64,000 nucleotides of DNA from Candidatus Aalborgicola lynettensis (GTDB lineage: Bacteria; Pseudomonadota; Gammaproteobacteria; Burkholderiales; Burkholderiaceae_C): the NCBI GenBank assembly GCA_016719405.1, contig JADJZE010000005.1, positions 1 to 64,000 of the forward strand, written 5' to 3'. Of this stretch, positions 46,453 to 53,887 are shown piece after piece. The translations under genes were made by a program, and so were the position numbers. Position 1 is the stretch's first letter; the number at the start of each line of letters is the position of its first letter. The notes beneath the pieces are model-generated. The model was not told where the DNA came from. It searched no databases and was given only the letters and a program-made list of their open reading frames with translations.

Positions 46453-47178
46453 ATGCTGAGCTGGAATGAATGGGGCTTGAGCCTTGCCGCAGGCAGCCTG
46501 ACCACCCTGTCGCCGTGTGTCTTTCCCCTGCTGCCATTGGTTTTGGGGGGTGCCACGCAACGCCACCGGGCCGCGCCGCTGGCCATGGCGCTGGGCATGA
46601 CGCTGTCGTTTGCCACCCTGGGGGTGGTGATGGGCGTGTTTGGCAACGCCTTGGGTCTGAACCCCGACAACGTGCGCACATTTGCCGCTTTCATGCTGAT
46701 GGCTTTTGGCCTCACCATGCTGGTGCCTGCGCTCAATGCGCGCCTCACAACGCTCATGTCGCCATTGGCCAGCTCGGCAAATGGGGCGTCCGCGTCGCTG
46801 GATACCGCTTCGCTGAAAGGTGCGTTTTTGTTGGGTGGCCTGTTGGGCTTGATCTGGAGCCCGTGCTCCGGGCCGCTGTTGGGAACCGCCCTCACGCTGG
46901 TCGCAACCGAGGGCGGCGCAGCGCGTGGTGCACTGATTTTGGGCTTGTTTGGTGCGGGGGCGGCCATTCCACTGGTGGGGGTGGCCTATTTGTCGCGCGC
47001 CGGGTTTAGTCGCATGCAATCCTGGGTGGTGGCCCACGCAGACCCAACCAAGAAAATTTTTGGCAGCATTCTGTTGCTAGTTGGCCTCGCCATACTCAGC
47101 GGTGCCGACCGCTGGATAGAAGGCCAGATCAGCAACTGGCTTCCCGATGCGTGGCTGGCACTCACGGTGCGTCTGTAG
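46453..47178 (+). CDS. CcdA/DsbD-family thiol electron transporter
   Basis: A 241-residue polytopic membrane protein with six or more hydrophobic segments. It has the two hallmark cysteines of the CcdA/DsbD beta-domain: SPCVFPLLPLVLGG near residue 22 and WSPCSGPLLGTALTL near residue 137. These proteins carry electrons from cytoplasmic thioredoxin to periplasmic partners. It lies 12 bases after the thioredoxin gene, which is the likely partner. The bufferin genes follow behind a second copy of the same promoter motif. Confidence 0.9.
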   Translation: MLSWNEWGLSLAAGSLTTLSPCVFPLLPLVLGGATQRHRAAPLAMALGMTLSFATLGVVMGVFGNALGLNPDNVRTFAAFMLMAFGLTMLVPALNARLTTLMSPLASSANGASASLDTASLKGAFLLGGLLGLIWSPCSGPLLGTALTLVATEGGAARGALILGLFGAGAAIPLVGVAYLSRAGFSRMQSWVVAHADPTKKIFGSILLLVGLAILSGADRWIEGQISNWLPDAWLALTVRL

Positions 47179-47228
47179 CCATTGCTTACGCCCACAGTGG
47201 GCGTTGGCAAAAGAAATTTTCAGTTCTG

Positions 47229-47254
47229 TGTAAGTTCTTGCCCACTGCGCCGAC
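47229..47254 (+). promoter_or_regulatory. ECF-type promoter of the bufferin operon
   Basis: TGTAAG (47229-47234), a 16-base spacer and CGACTATT (CGAC at 47251-47254). The geometry is identical to the two promoters at 45933-46005. It lies about 90 bases ahead of the bufA ATG. Confidence 0.65.
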
Positions 47255-47344
47255 TATTCACCGCAAGCAGATGCAAACGCATCCAAAGCAAGCGCCCTGA
47301 TTGCACTCTTCTTCTCTCTATTTTTAACCGTCAAAGGAAACACC

Positions 47345-47605
47345 ATGTCATCCAATTTCAAATCCGCTATCGCCATGGCCAGCGCCGCTGCTGCTTTGTT
47401 CGCCGTGGGCGCACCCCTCACCGTTGCGCATGCTGCGGACGACATGGCCGTCAAGTGCTCCGGCATCAACAGCTGCAAAGGTACATCGGACTGCAAGACT
47501 GCCAAAAACGAGTGCAAAGGCATGAACAGTTGCAAAGGCCAGGGCTGGAACATGAAAGATTCCGCCAAAGATTGCAAAGCCGCTGGCGGCAAGGTTGTCA
47601 AATAA
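47345..47605 (+). CDS. bufA: Bufferin-type Cys-rich periplasmic peptide (BufA-like)
   Basis: An 86-residue precursor. The signal peptide is AIAMASAAAALFAVGAPLTV with cleavage near AHA-ADD. The mature part carries six cysteines in repeated Cys-Lys-Gly units (VKCSGINSCKGTSDCKTAKN, ECKGMNSCKGQGW, AKDCKAAGG). Such peptides encoded with DUF692 and DUF2063 proteins are bufferins, whose cysteines are modified by the MNIO enzyme and which bind copper in the periplasm. The spacing fits the BufA2-like group better than BufA1. A hairpin between bufA and bufB may raise bufA output relative to bufB. Confidence 0.85.
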   Translation: MSSNFKSAIAMASAAAALFAVGAPLTVAHAADDMAVKCSGINSCKGTSDCKTAKNECKGMNSCKGQGWNMKDSAKDCKAAGGKVVK

Positions 47606-47621
47606 GCCTGTCCGCAGTGGT

Positions 47622-47651
47622 AAAGGCCCGCATCCCCACCGGGCCTTTTTT
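47622..47651 (+). terminator. Terminator/attenuator hairpin between bufA and bufB
   Basis: The stem aaaggcccg / cgggccttt with a nine-base loop (catccccac) is followed by a T run. It looks like an intrinsic terminator. Since bufB follows without a visible new promoter, it probably acts as a partial terminator that keeps structural peptide in excess over enzyme. Confidence 0.75.
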
Positions 47652-47702
47652 CAAACCGGGGCTTGCCATTTTTGCTTGCCCATTTACTTTGCACGAATTT
47701 CC

Positions 47703-48554
47703 ATGAACTCCATCCACGGCTTTGGCATTGGGCTGCGCACCGAGCACTACGCAGCGTTTGAAGCGCAAGCCCAGCCCCGCGTCGAGTGGCTGGAGATCTT
47801 GTCGGAAAATTACATGGTTCCCGGTGGCGCACCCTTGTGGCACCTGGAGCGCATCCGGCGCGACTTCCCCATGGTCATGCACGGCGTGTCGCTCAACATT
47901 GGCGGCAGCGACCCTTTGAACATGGACTACCTGCGCGATTTGAAGACGCTGGTGCAACGCGTACAACCCGGCTGGGTGTCCGACCACCTGTGCTGGACCG
48001 GCACCCAGGGCATGAACATGCACGACCTGCTGCCCGTACCCTACACCGAAGAAACCCTGCGCCACATCACCGATCGCATCCTGCGGGTGCAAGACTTTTT
48101 GGGGCGCCGCCTGGTGATTGAGAACCCGTCCACCTATGTCGCCTTTGCGGCCGACCAAATGCCTGAGTGGGAGTTTGTTGGCGAAATGCTGCGCCGCGCC
48201 GACTGTGAATTGCTGCTGGATGTGAACAACGTGTATGTGAGCAGCGTGAACCACGGTTTTGATGCCCAACGCTACATCAATGCCATTCCAGCAGACCGCG
48301 TGCGCCAGATCCACTTGGCGGGCCACGAAAAACACGACGGCTACCTGATTGACACCCACGACCAGCCCGTGTGCGAGGCCGTGTGGCAACTCTATGCCAC
48401 CACCCTGCGCCACTGCGGCAATGTGCCCACCATGATCGAACGCGACGACAACATTCCCGTATTGAGCGAATTGCTGGATGAACTCGACCAGGCACGCCAG
48501 GTACACGCGCGGGCATTGAAACCGGCCCCCCTGGCCCAGGAGTGCGCGCTATGA
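47703..48554 (+). CDS. bufB: MNIO-family enzyme BufB (DUF692)
   Basis: A 283-residue TIM-barrel multinuclear non-heme iron oxidase of the DUF692 family. Family motifs are GFGIGLRTEHY, VEWLEILSENYMVPGG, MHGVSLNIGGSDPL, VSDHLCWTG, HDLLPVPYTEETL, VIENPSTYV, LLDVNNVYVSS, IHLAGHEKHDGYLIDTHDQP and MIERDDNIP. They carry the His/Asp/Glu metal ligands. MNIOs modify cysteines of peptide precursors, for example to thiooxazoles or oxazolone-thioamides. The start is ATG 47703. The stop overlaps bufC by four bases. Confidence 0.94.
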   Translation: MNSIHGFGIGLRTEHYAAFEAQAQPRVEWLEILSENYMVPGGAPLWHLERIRRDFPMVMHGVSLNIGGSDPLNMDYLRDLKTLVQRVQPGWVSDHLCWTGTQGMNMHDLLPVPYTEETLRHITDRILRVQDFLGRRLVIENPSTYVAFAADQMPEWEFVGEMLRRADCELLLDVNNVYVSSVNHGFDAQRYINAIPADRVRQIHLAGHEKHDGYLIDTHDQPVCEAVWQLYATTLRHCGNVPTMIERDDNIPVLSELLDELDQARQVHARALKPAPLAQECAL

Positions 48555-49344
48555 CGCAGCTGCAAAACCTGCAAACCCAGTTCAAAACGCGCTTCTGGAC
48601 GACCAGCCGGCCCAGGCCGGTTTGCTCCGTGCCCACGGCGTGGCGCAGTTTGGCGTGTACCGCCATGCCTACCGGGCGCGACTGCGCGGCGCACTGCGCG
48701 ATAACTTCGAGGTGCTGCCTGTAGTCATGGGGGACGATGCCTTCGATGCGCTGGCCAACGCGTACATCGACGCGCACCCTTCACGGCACTATTCCCTGCG
48801 CTGGTTTGGCCATGCACTGGGCGACTTTATGGCAAGGCATGGGTCGCTGGTCGATCATCCCGCCATGACCGACCTGGCGCGCATGGAGTGGGCACTGCGC
48901 ACCGCCTTTGACGCCGCCCCCGCCACACTGCTCACACCCGCTGAACTGGCCGCCGTGCCCGCGCAAGATTGGGCGCAATTGGTTTTCACCGTGCACCCCT
49001 CGGTGCAATTGCTGGATTTGCAATGGGCGGTGGGGCCGGTTTGGCACGCACTCAAGTCTGGAACAGCTGAGGTACCGCCCCCGGAAGCCTTGCCGCACCA
49101 GCTGCTGATCTGGCGCCAGGGCATGAACACGCAATGGAAGTCATTAACCGCCACCGAAACCGAATTTGTGCAATGCCTGCTGGGCCGAAAGCGTTTTGGC
49201 GCGGTGTGCATGGCACTGTCCGGGCACGTCGGCGAAGGAAATGCCGCGTCGGCAGCGGTGCAACTGATCCGCAATATGCTGACCGACGGCACACTCTGCA
49301 CCCTTGTACCCAACGCCCCGCACCCACCCGCCACGGTGGATTAA
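48551..49344 (+). CDS. bufC: Bufferin partner protein BufC (DUF2063), frameshifted
   Basis: This is the DUF2063-type partner that delivers the precursor to the MNIO enzyme. The N-terminus MTQLQNLQTQFK begins at ATG 48551, overlapping the bufB stop (atga). The frame then breaks: adding one A to the aaaa run at 48584-48587 gives LLDDQPAQAGLLRAHGVAQF in frame with the main body from 48622. DUF2063 landmarks are VYRHAYRARLRGALRDNFEV, VVMGDDAFDALANAYIDAHP and HPAMTDLARMEWALRTAFDA. A sequencing error is the most likely cause. The C-terminal winged-helix-like part is complete. Confidence 0.87.
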
Positions 49345-49348
49345 CACC

Positions 49349-49393
49349 GTTTCCGCACGTCTGGCGGGCGTAACCAGCTATTAATAATGTAGC
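49349..49393 (+). repeat. Double-hairpin intergenic repeat, copy 6
   Basis: A degenerate core (gcacgtctggcgggcg) is followed by cagctattaataatgtagc. It lies five bases after bufC and is followed at once by the moaD-tail remnant, the same order (repeat, then moaD 3' end) as at 50489-50563. Confidence 0.75.
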
Positions 49394-49413
49394 AAAAAGC
49401 AAGCAAGCCAGAT

Positions 49414-49470
49414 TCAACCACCGGTCACCGGCGGACAGAACGCCACCCCGGCACCGTCACGCACGGCACC
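49414..49470 (-). pseudogene. Remnant of a moaD 3' end
   Basis: On the minus strand the sequence reads VRDGAGVAFCPPVTGG-stop, matching the C-terminus of MoaD (DGAEVAFFPPVTGG at 50563). About 40 bases are nearly identical to the intact moaD 3' end (49418-49458 versus 50567-50607), then similarity fades. The activating C-terminal Gly-Gly is kept, but no MoaD body precedes it. It marks a partial duplication or insertion boundary. Confidence 0.7.
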
Positions 49471-49524
49471 GCCCGTGGCGCCGACCGCACTACCCACGCG
49501 CCCCATTTGAATAAATAATGCGCC

Positions 49525-50463
49525 ATGCGCCTCATTTCCCTTCTTTCCCGTCTGCACCGCGTGCTTGCGCTGGCAGTGCGCCACATTCTTGTCGTCGAGG
49601 GCGCCTGCGCCGATCTGCGCGGCCAATACGGGCATCGACGCAGGCCGTTTGTGCCGGCTTGGCTGGGCGCCCAAACGGTAAAACCGCGCTGGCTGCTGAC
49701 GGGACTTGTGGCCTTGGGCATGTGCATACCCCTCGCCGCACACGCAGCAGCGCCTGCACCGCTGACCATCTGCATCGAAGACGTACCGCTTTCCCCGTGG
49801 TCGATGCCCGACGGTACCGGCCTGATGATCGAATTGCTGCGCCGGGTGGAGGCACAACTGGACGAAAAATTCGAGTTCATCGCCAAGCCCTGGAAGCGTT
49901 GCCAGGAAGAAACCCGCTTTGGCGTGGTTGCGGGTGCGCTGGGGGCAGCAGAATCCCCGGACCGGCGCAGCTACGCGGTGTTTCCCAGCGGCCCCAATGG
50001 CCGTGCAGACAGCCAGCGTGCGCTGTACAGTGAGCCTTTTCACGTCTACATCCGCCAAGACAGTGGCGCATCATGGGACGGAACGGCGCTGAAAATGCCT
50101 GCCGACAAGGCAGTCCTCACCCAGCGCGGCTACGTGGTGACCGATATGCTGCGCAACGCCGGGCTGAAGGTGAGTGAAGCGGTTGCCAGCGGACCGGATG
50201 CCATTCGCCACCTGAGCGCGCGCATTTTTTACGTTGCCGTGCTGCAGAGCAACGAGATCGACCGCGAATACGACGCCAACCCGCCGTGGCGCAGCGTCAT
50301 TACCCGTGCTGAGCGGCCTTACACCATCCAGCATTTCCACCTGATGATCGGCAAGACAACGTACGAACGCGACCCCCAGCGCATCGAGGCGATCTGGCAG
50401 GCCATCGCCCAGGTGCGCGCCAGCAAGGAATACAAGCGCCTGCTAGCCGCGGCCACGCGTTGA
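49525..50463 (+). CDS. Periplasmic amino-acid-type solute-binding protein
   Basis: A frame of 312 residues. From about residue 54 it shows a signal peptide (WLLTGLVALGMCIPLAAHA) and a mature protein resembling family 3 substrate-binding or transporter-sensor proteins (PLTICIEDVPLSPWSMPDGT, GLMIELLRRVEAQLDEKFEF, KPWKRCQEETRFGVVAGALG, YAVFPSG). The first 50 residues are atypical and may be untranslated, but no better start codon is seen, so the start is uncertain. No permease or ATPase gene is adjacent. It sits between the moaD remnant and intact moaD. Confidence 0.72.
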   Translation: MRLISLLSRLHRVLALAVRHILVVEGACADLRGQYGHRRRPFVPAWLGAQTVKPRWLLTGLVALGMCIPLAAHAAAPAPLTICIEDVPLSPWSMPDGTGLMIELLRRVEAQLDEKFEFIAKPWKRCQEETRFGVVAGALGAAESPDRRSYAVFPSGPNGRADSQRALYSEPFHVYIRQDSGASWDGTALKMPADKAVLTQRGYVVTDMLRNAGLKVSEAVASGPDAIRHLSARIFYVAVLQSNEIDREYDANPPWRSVITRAERPYTIQHFHLMIGKTTYERDPQRIEAIWQAIAQVRASKEYKRLLAAATR

Positions 50464-50488
50464 TCGTCCCCAAAAAATAGGCACTCGA

Positions 50489-50540
50489 AAGTGCCCCTTG
50501 CGCCCGTCTGGCAAGCGTTAGACGCTATCACATATATAGC
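50489..50540 (+). repeat. Degenerate double-hairpin repeat, copy 7
   Basis: Reads ccttgcgcccgtctggcaag, then cgttagacgctatcacatatatagc. It shares the layout but only part of the sequence of the main subfamily. It lies directly downstream of moaD (minus strand) and 26 bases after the solute-binding protein gene. Confidence 0.65.
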
Positions 50541-50562
50541 ACACCATCAGCCCACGCCGCGC

Positions 50563-50811
50563 TCACCCGCCGGTCACCGGCGGAAAGAACGCCACCTCGG
50601 CGCCGTCCACCAAGGCAGCAGATTCGTCGGCCATAGTCTGGTTCAGGGCCATGCGCACCGCCTTGCCGCGCGCCAGACTCTCGGCGTAAGCGCCGCCCCG
50701 GGCGATCAGCTCGTCGCGCAAGGCGCCCAGCGTGGTGGACGGGCTGGACAGCGACTCCTGGCCGTGGCCAATGGATTCGCGGATGGAGGCAAAAAATTTG
50801 ACGGTAATCAT
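50563..50811 (-). CDS. moaD: Molybdopterin synthase sulfur carrier subunit
   Basis: An 82-residue ubiquitin-fold protein: MITVKFFASIRESIGHGQES at the N-terminus, KAVRMALNQTMADE in the middle and EVAFFPPVTGG at the end. The C-terminal Gly-Gly is adenylated and thiocarboxylated by MoeB and then supplies sulfur to MoaE. moeA lies upstream on the same strand. In many related genomes moaE follows directly, but here it is 5.4 kb away. Confidence 0.95.
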   Translation of the reverse strand: MITVKFFASIRESIGHGQESLSSPSTTLGALRDELIARGGAYAESLARGKAVRMALNQTMADESAALVDGAEVAFFPPVTGG

Positions 50812-50876
50812 CGTGGCGTCCTTGGTGACATCGCTAACGTGAAATAACTGCTCTGCTGCGGGGTGCAGGCTTCGCG

Positions 50877-50930
50877 TGCATGTGCATGTGCATGTGCATG
50901 TGCATGTGCATGTGCATGTGCATGTGCATG
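50877..50930. repeat. Hexanucleotide microsatellite (tgtgca)n
   Basis: About nine tandem copies of tgtgca lie between the moeA stop (50935-50937) and the moaD start. It is an alternating purine-pyrimidine tract, able in principle to form Z-DNA. It is the first of three hexamer tracts in and beside moeA. Confidence 0.95.
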
Positions 50931-51100
50931 AAGGTTAGCCCAGCAACTCTGAAAACAGCACAAAGTGCACCGTGTCGCCCGGTGCAATGGCGCACCCCGG
51001 CGGGTTATCCACCAGCCCGTCGCCCCACACCGCTGAGGTCAGCACCCCGGAGCCCTGGTTGGCAAACAACTCCACCCCGCCCGTGGCGTTGCGGCGCACA

Positions 51101-51168
51101 GTGCGTGTGCGTGTGCGTGTGCGTGTGCGTGTGCGTGTGCGTGTGCGTGTGCGTGTGCGTGTGCGTGC
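51101..51168. repeat. Hexanucleotide microsatellite (gtgcgt)n inside moeA
   Basis: About 11 copies of gtgcgt. On the minus strand they encode an (Ala-His) repeat at the point where moeA loses its frame and about 60 conserved residues. Copy-number change alone would keep frame because the unit is six bases. Confidence 0.95.
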
Positions 51169-51740
51169 GCCGGGCCGTTGGCGCCAGCAGGCGCGGCGCC
51201 GGGGTGGGCATTGCGGTTAATCGAGCCATAGGCAAACGGTTTGCCGGGCTTGATGGCGATGTACCACAGGTCCAGCGCACCCAGCGCCTGCACGGCGGGT
51301 TTGATGTGGTCTTCCTCTCCCACCGAGACGCCGCCGCTGGTCAAAATCACATCGTGCGTGGCAGCGGCTTGGCGCAGGGCGTCCAAGGTGGCGTCCAGGC
51401 GGTCGGGCACGATGCCCAGGTCGGTCACCTCGCAGCCCATGCGGCGCAACATGGCCGCCAGAAAGAAGCGGTTGGAGTTGTAGATGGCACCGCTGGGCAT
51501 GTCTTGCGGGGCCACAGCGCCGGGCATCACCAGCTCGTCGCCGGTGGAAAACAGGGCCACACGCGGGCGGCGCACCACACTCAAGTGGGCCATGCCCACA
51601 CTGGCCGCCAGTCCCAGCGCCGCCGGCCCCAGGCGGCAGCCCCGCGCCAGCACCACGTCGCCACGGGCCACGTCTTCACCGGCACGGCGGATGTGCTGCC
51701 CCAGGCTGGGCGGTATGTTGATTTGCACCTGGGTGACTGC

Positions 51741-51806
51741 GCCACTGCCACTGCCACTGCCACTGCCACTGCCACTGCTACCGTTGCCGTTGCCGTTGCC
51801 GTTGCC
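51741..51806. repeat. Compound hexanucleotide microsatellite (gccact)n/(gttgcc)n inside moeA
   Basis: About six copies of gccact run into four copies of gttgcc. On the minus strand they encode a Gly-Asn/Gly-Ser tract inserted between VVGEAG and AVTQVQINIPPSLG in MoeA. The frame is kept through this tract. Confidence 0.93.
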
Positions 51807-52216
51807 GCCACTGTTACTGCCCGCCTCGCCCACCACGGTGCAGTGCTCCTGCATGACCACCGCGTCGGCCCCCGCCGGAATCGGTGCGCCGGTGAAGATG
51901 CGCGCCGCCGTGCCGCGTGCCAGTGGCTGCCCCACTGTGCCGGCCGCAATGCGCTGCGCCACCGGCAGCGCCGTGCCCATGGTCAACACGTCGGCGGTGT
52001 GTACGGCGTAACCGTCCATGGCGCTGTTGTCCTGCGGTGGCACGTGCAGGGCGGACACCACATCCTGCGCCAGCACCCGGCCATCGGCGTCCAGCGTGGC
52101 GACAACGTCGGTCTGTTGCAGCGGGGTGGCCTGGGCCAGCAGGCGTGCAAGCGCCTCGTCCAGCGGCAGCAGGGGCAAACGGGGGGCGGGCGACACACTC
52201 ATGCAAAACCTCTATT

Positions 52217-52270
52217 TGCTATTGTTTTAATAGCTGCTTGCGCACGTCTGGCGTGCGGAAATGGCATTTT
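52217..52270 (-). repeat. Double-hairpin intergenic repeat, copy 8
   Basis: Inverted relative to most copies: gctattgttttaatagc comes first, then tgcttgcgcacgtctggcgt. It lies 15 bases upstream of the moeA start, between moeA and thrC. Confidence 0.82.
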
Positions 52271-52367
52271 TATCGATAACCCTGGGGCGGGATGGCTGCG
52301 CCATGCGCCGCTGCGCCGGCCCGCCTACAGGGCAGTTCATGGCACCCGCGCCGGCATCAGCCGACTG

Positions 52368-53876
52368 CTACTGGTCACACGCCGTCGCAATCAGGGCCTT
52401 GATGGCAGCCACATCGGCGTCCATCACCTGCACCCGTTTGGGCAAGGCCTCAATGCCCTCAAATTTGGCAGGCCGCTCGGGCTCGCGCCCCAGGGCTTCG
52501 ACAATGGTGGCGGCAAACTTGATGGGCAGCGCGGTTTCCAGCACCAGCATGGGCACGCCAGGCGTGCGGTGCTCGTGTGCCACCTTCAGGCCGTCGGCGG
52601 TGTGGGTGTCAATGACCAATGCGTGCTGGTTCCAGGTGGCGCGAATGGTGTCGATGCGGTTGGCGTGCGTACTCTTGCCGCTGACAAAACCGTAGCAGGT
52701 GGCGGCCTGCGCAAAGGCGGGGTCGGCGCTCAGGTCAAATTGCCCTGTTTTAGACAAGCCCTCGCCAAACAAGGCTTTGACGCGCGCGCCGTCGCGCCCC
52801 AGGAGGTCGAACACAAAACGCTCAAAGTTCGAGGCCTTGGAAATGTCCATCGACGGGCTGGAGGTTTCGTGCGTGTCGGCGGTGCCGCGCACGCGGTAAA
52901 TGCCGGTACGGAAGAACTCGTCGAGCACGTCGTTCTCGTTGGTAGCGACCACCAGTTGGTCGATGGGCAAACCCATCATGCGCGCCACGTGGCCTGCACA
53001 TACGTTGCCAAAGTTGCCCGAAGGCACGGTGAAGCTGACCTTGGGTGTCGGTTCGCGGCGCGGCGTGAGCGCATCGCGCGGGCCAATGGGCTTGGGAGGT
53101 GGTGGCTCGGTGGCCTGCAAATAACCGGCAAAGTAGTACACCACCTGGGCCAGCAGACGCGCCCAGTTGATGGAGTTAACGGTACCGATCTTGTATTTGC
53201 GCTTGAACTCCAGGTCATTGGAGACAGCCTTGACCATGTCCTGGCAGTCGTCAAACACGCCCTTGACGGCGATGTTGTGGATATTGGCGTCTTGCAGGCT
53301 GAACATTTGCGCCTGTTGAAAGGCACTCATGCGCCCGAACGGGCTGGTCATGAAAACACGCACACCTTTTTTGCCGCGCATGGCGTATTCGGCCGCGCTG
53401 CCGGTGTCGCCACTGGTGGCGCCCAAAATGTTCAGCTCCTCACCCCGGCGACCCAACTCGTACTCAAACAGGTTGCCCAGCAGCTGCATGGCCATGTCTT
53501 TAAAGGCCAGCGTGGGGCCGTTGGACAGGGCTTCGAGGTACAGGCCCGGCTCAGAGGCAGAAGGCGCTTCCAGCGTTTTGAGCGGCACAATTTGCGGCGT
53601 GCCAAAAACGGCTTCGGTGTAGGTCTTCTGGCAAATGGCCTTCAGGTCGGCTGCGGGAATGTCGTCAATGAACAGCGACAAAATCTCAAACGCCAAATCG
53701 GCATAACCACCGCTCTCACCTTTGCGGAAGGTGCGGCGCAGGCGCTGCAGGGCTTGTTCGTCGATCTGCGGGTAGGACTCGGGCAGGTACAGGCCGCCAT
53801 CGGGCGCCAGGCCTTCGAGCAGGATGTCGCAAAAGTGCTTGGGGGTCTGGTCCCCGCGGGTGGAGAGGTAGCGCAT
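52368..53876 (-). CDS. thrC: Threonine synthase
   Basis: A 502-residue PLP enzyme that converts O-phosphohomoserine to threonine. The PLP lysine is in SNGPTLAFKDMAMQLLGNLF. Other signatures are NILGATSGDTGSAAEYAMRG, FMTSPFGRMSAFQQAQMFSL and FTVPSGNFGNVCAGHVARMM. The ATG at 53876 (MRYLSTRGDQ) is the conserved family start. It forms the threonine branch with hom, but here a toxin-antitoxin pair separates the two genes; its coding start lies 11 bases after the toxin stop. Confidence 0.97.
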   Translation of the reverse strand: MRYLSTRGDQTPKHFCDILLEGLAPDGGLYLPESYPQIDEQALQRLRRTFRKGESGGYADLAFEILSLFIDDIPAADLKAICQKTYTEAVFGTPQIVPLKTLEAPSASEPGLYLEALSNGPTLAFKDMAMQLLGNLFEYELGRRGEELNILGATSGDTGSAAEYAMRGKKGVRVFMTSPFGRMSAFQQAQMFSLQDANIHNIAVKGVFDDCQDMVKAVSNDLEFKRKYKIGTVNSINWARLLAQVVYYFAGYLQATEPPPPKPIGPRDALTPRREPTPKVSFTVPSGNFGNVCAGHVARMMGLPIDQLVVATNENDVLDEFFRTGIYRVRGTADTHETSSPSMDISKASNFERFVFDLLGRDGARVKALFGEGLSKTGQFDLSADPAFAQAATCYGFVSGKSTHANRIDTIRATWNQHALVIDTHTADGLKVAHEHRTPGVPMLVLETALPIKFAATIVEALGREPERPAKFEGIEALPKRVQVMDADVAAIKALIATACDQ

Positions 53877-53887
53877 GTCCGTGTGTC

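Larger units (their letters stand above)
50935..52202 (-). pseudogene. moeA: Molybdopterin molybdenumtransferase MoeA, disrupted
   Basis: MoeA inserts molybdenum into adenylated molybdopterin. The N-terminal two thirds is intact: LPLDEALARLLAQATPLQQT, QDNSAMDGYAVHTADV, RIFTGAPIPAGADAVVMQEH, VALFSTGDELV, LTSGGVSVGEEDHI and IAIKPGKPFAYGSI. A Gly-Ser/Gly-Asn insert and then an Ala-His tract are coded by hexamer repeats. After the Ala-His tract the frame is lost. The true C-terminus (RRNATGGVELFANQGSGVLT to VHFVLFSELLG, stop 50935) resumes in another frame. About 60 residues expected between, including the GLPGNPVS motif, are missing. It is either inactive or misassembled. Confidence 0.85.

Noticed and set aside
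45156..50562. The moaE-moaD insertion as an insertion sequence or prophage
   Set aside because: No transposase, integrase or terminal inverted repeats are present; the genes are ordinary metabolic and redox functions.
50877..51806. The tandem hexamers as a CRISPR array
   Set aside because: The units are six bases without spacers; no cas genes are nearby.
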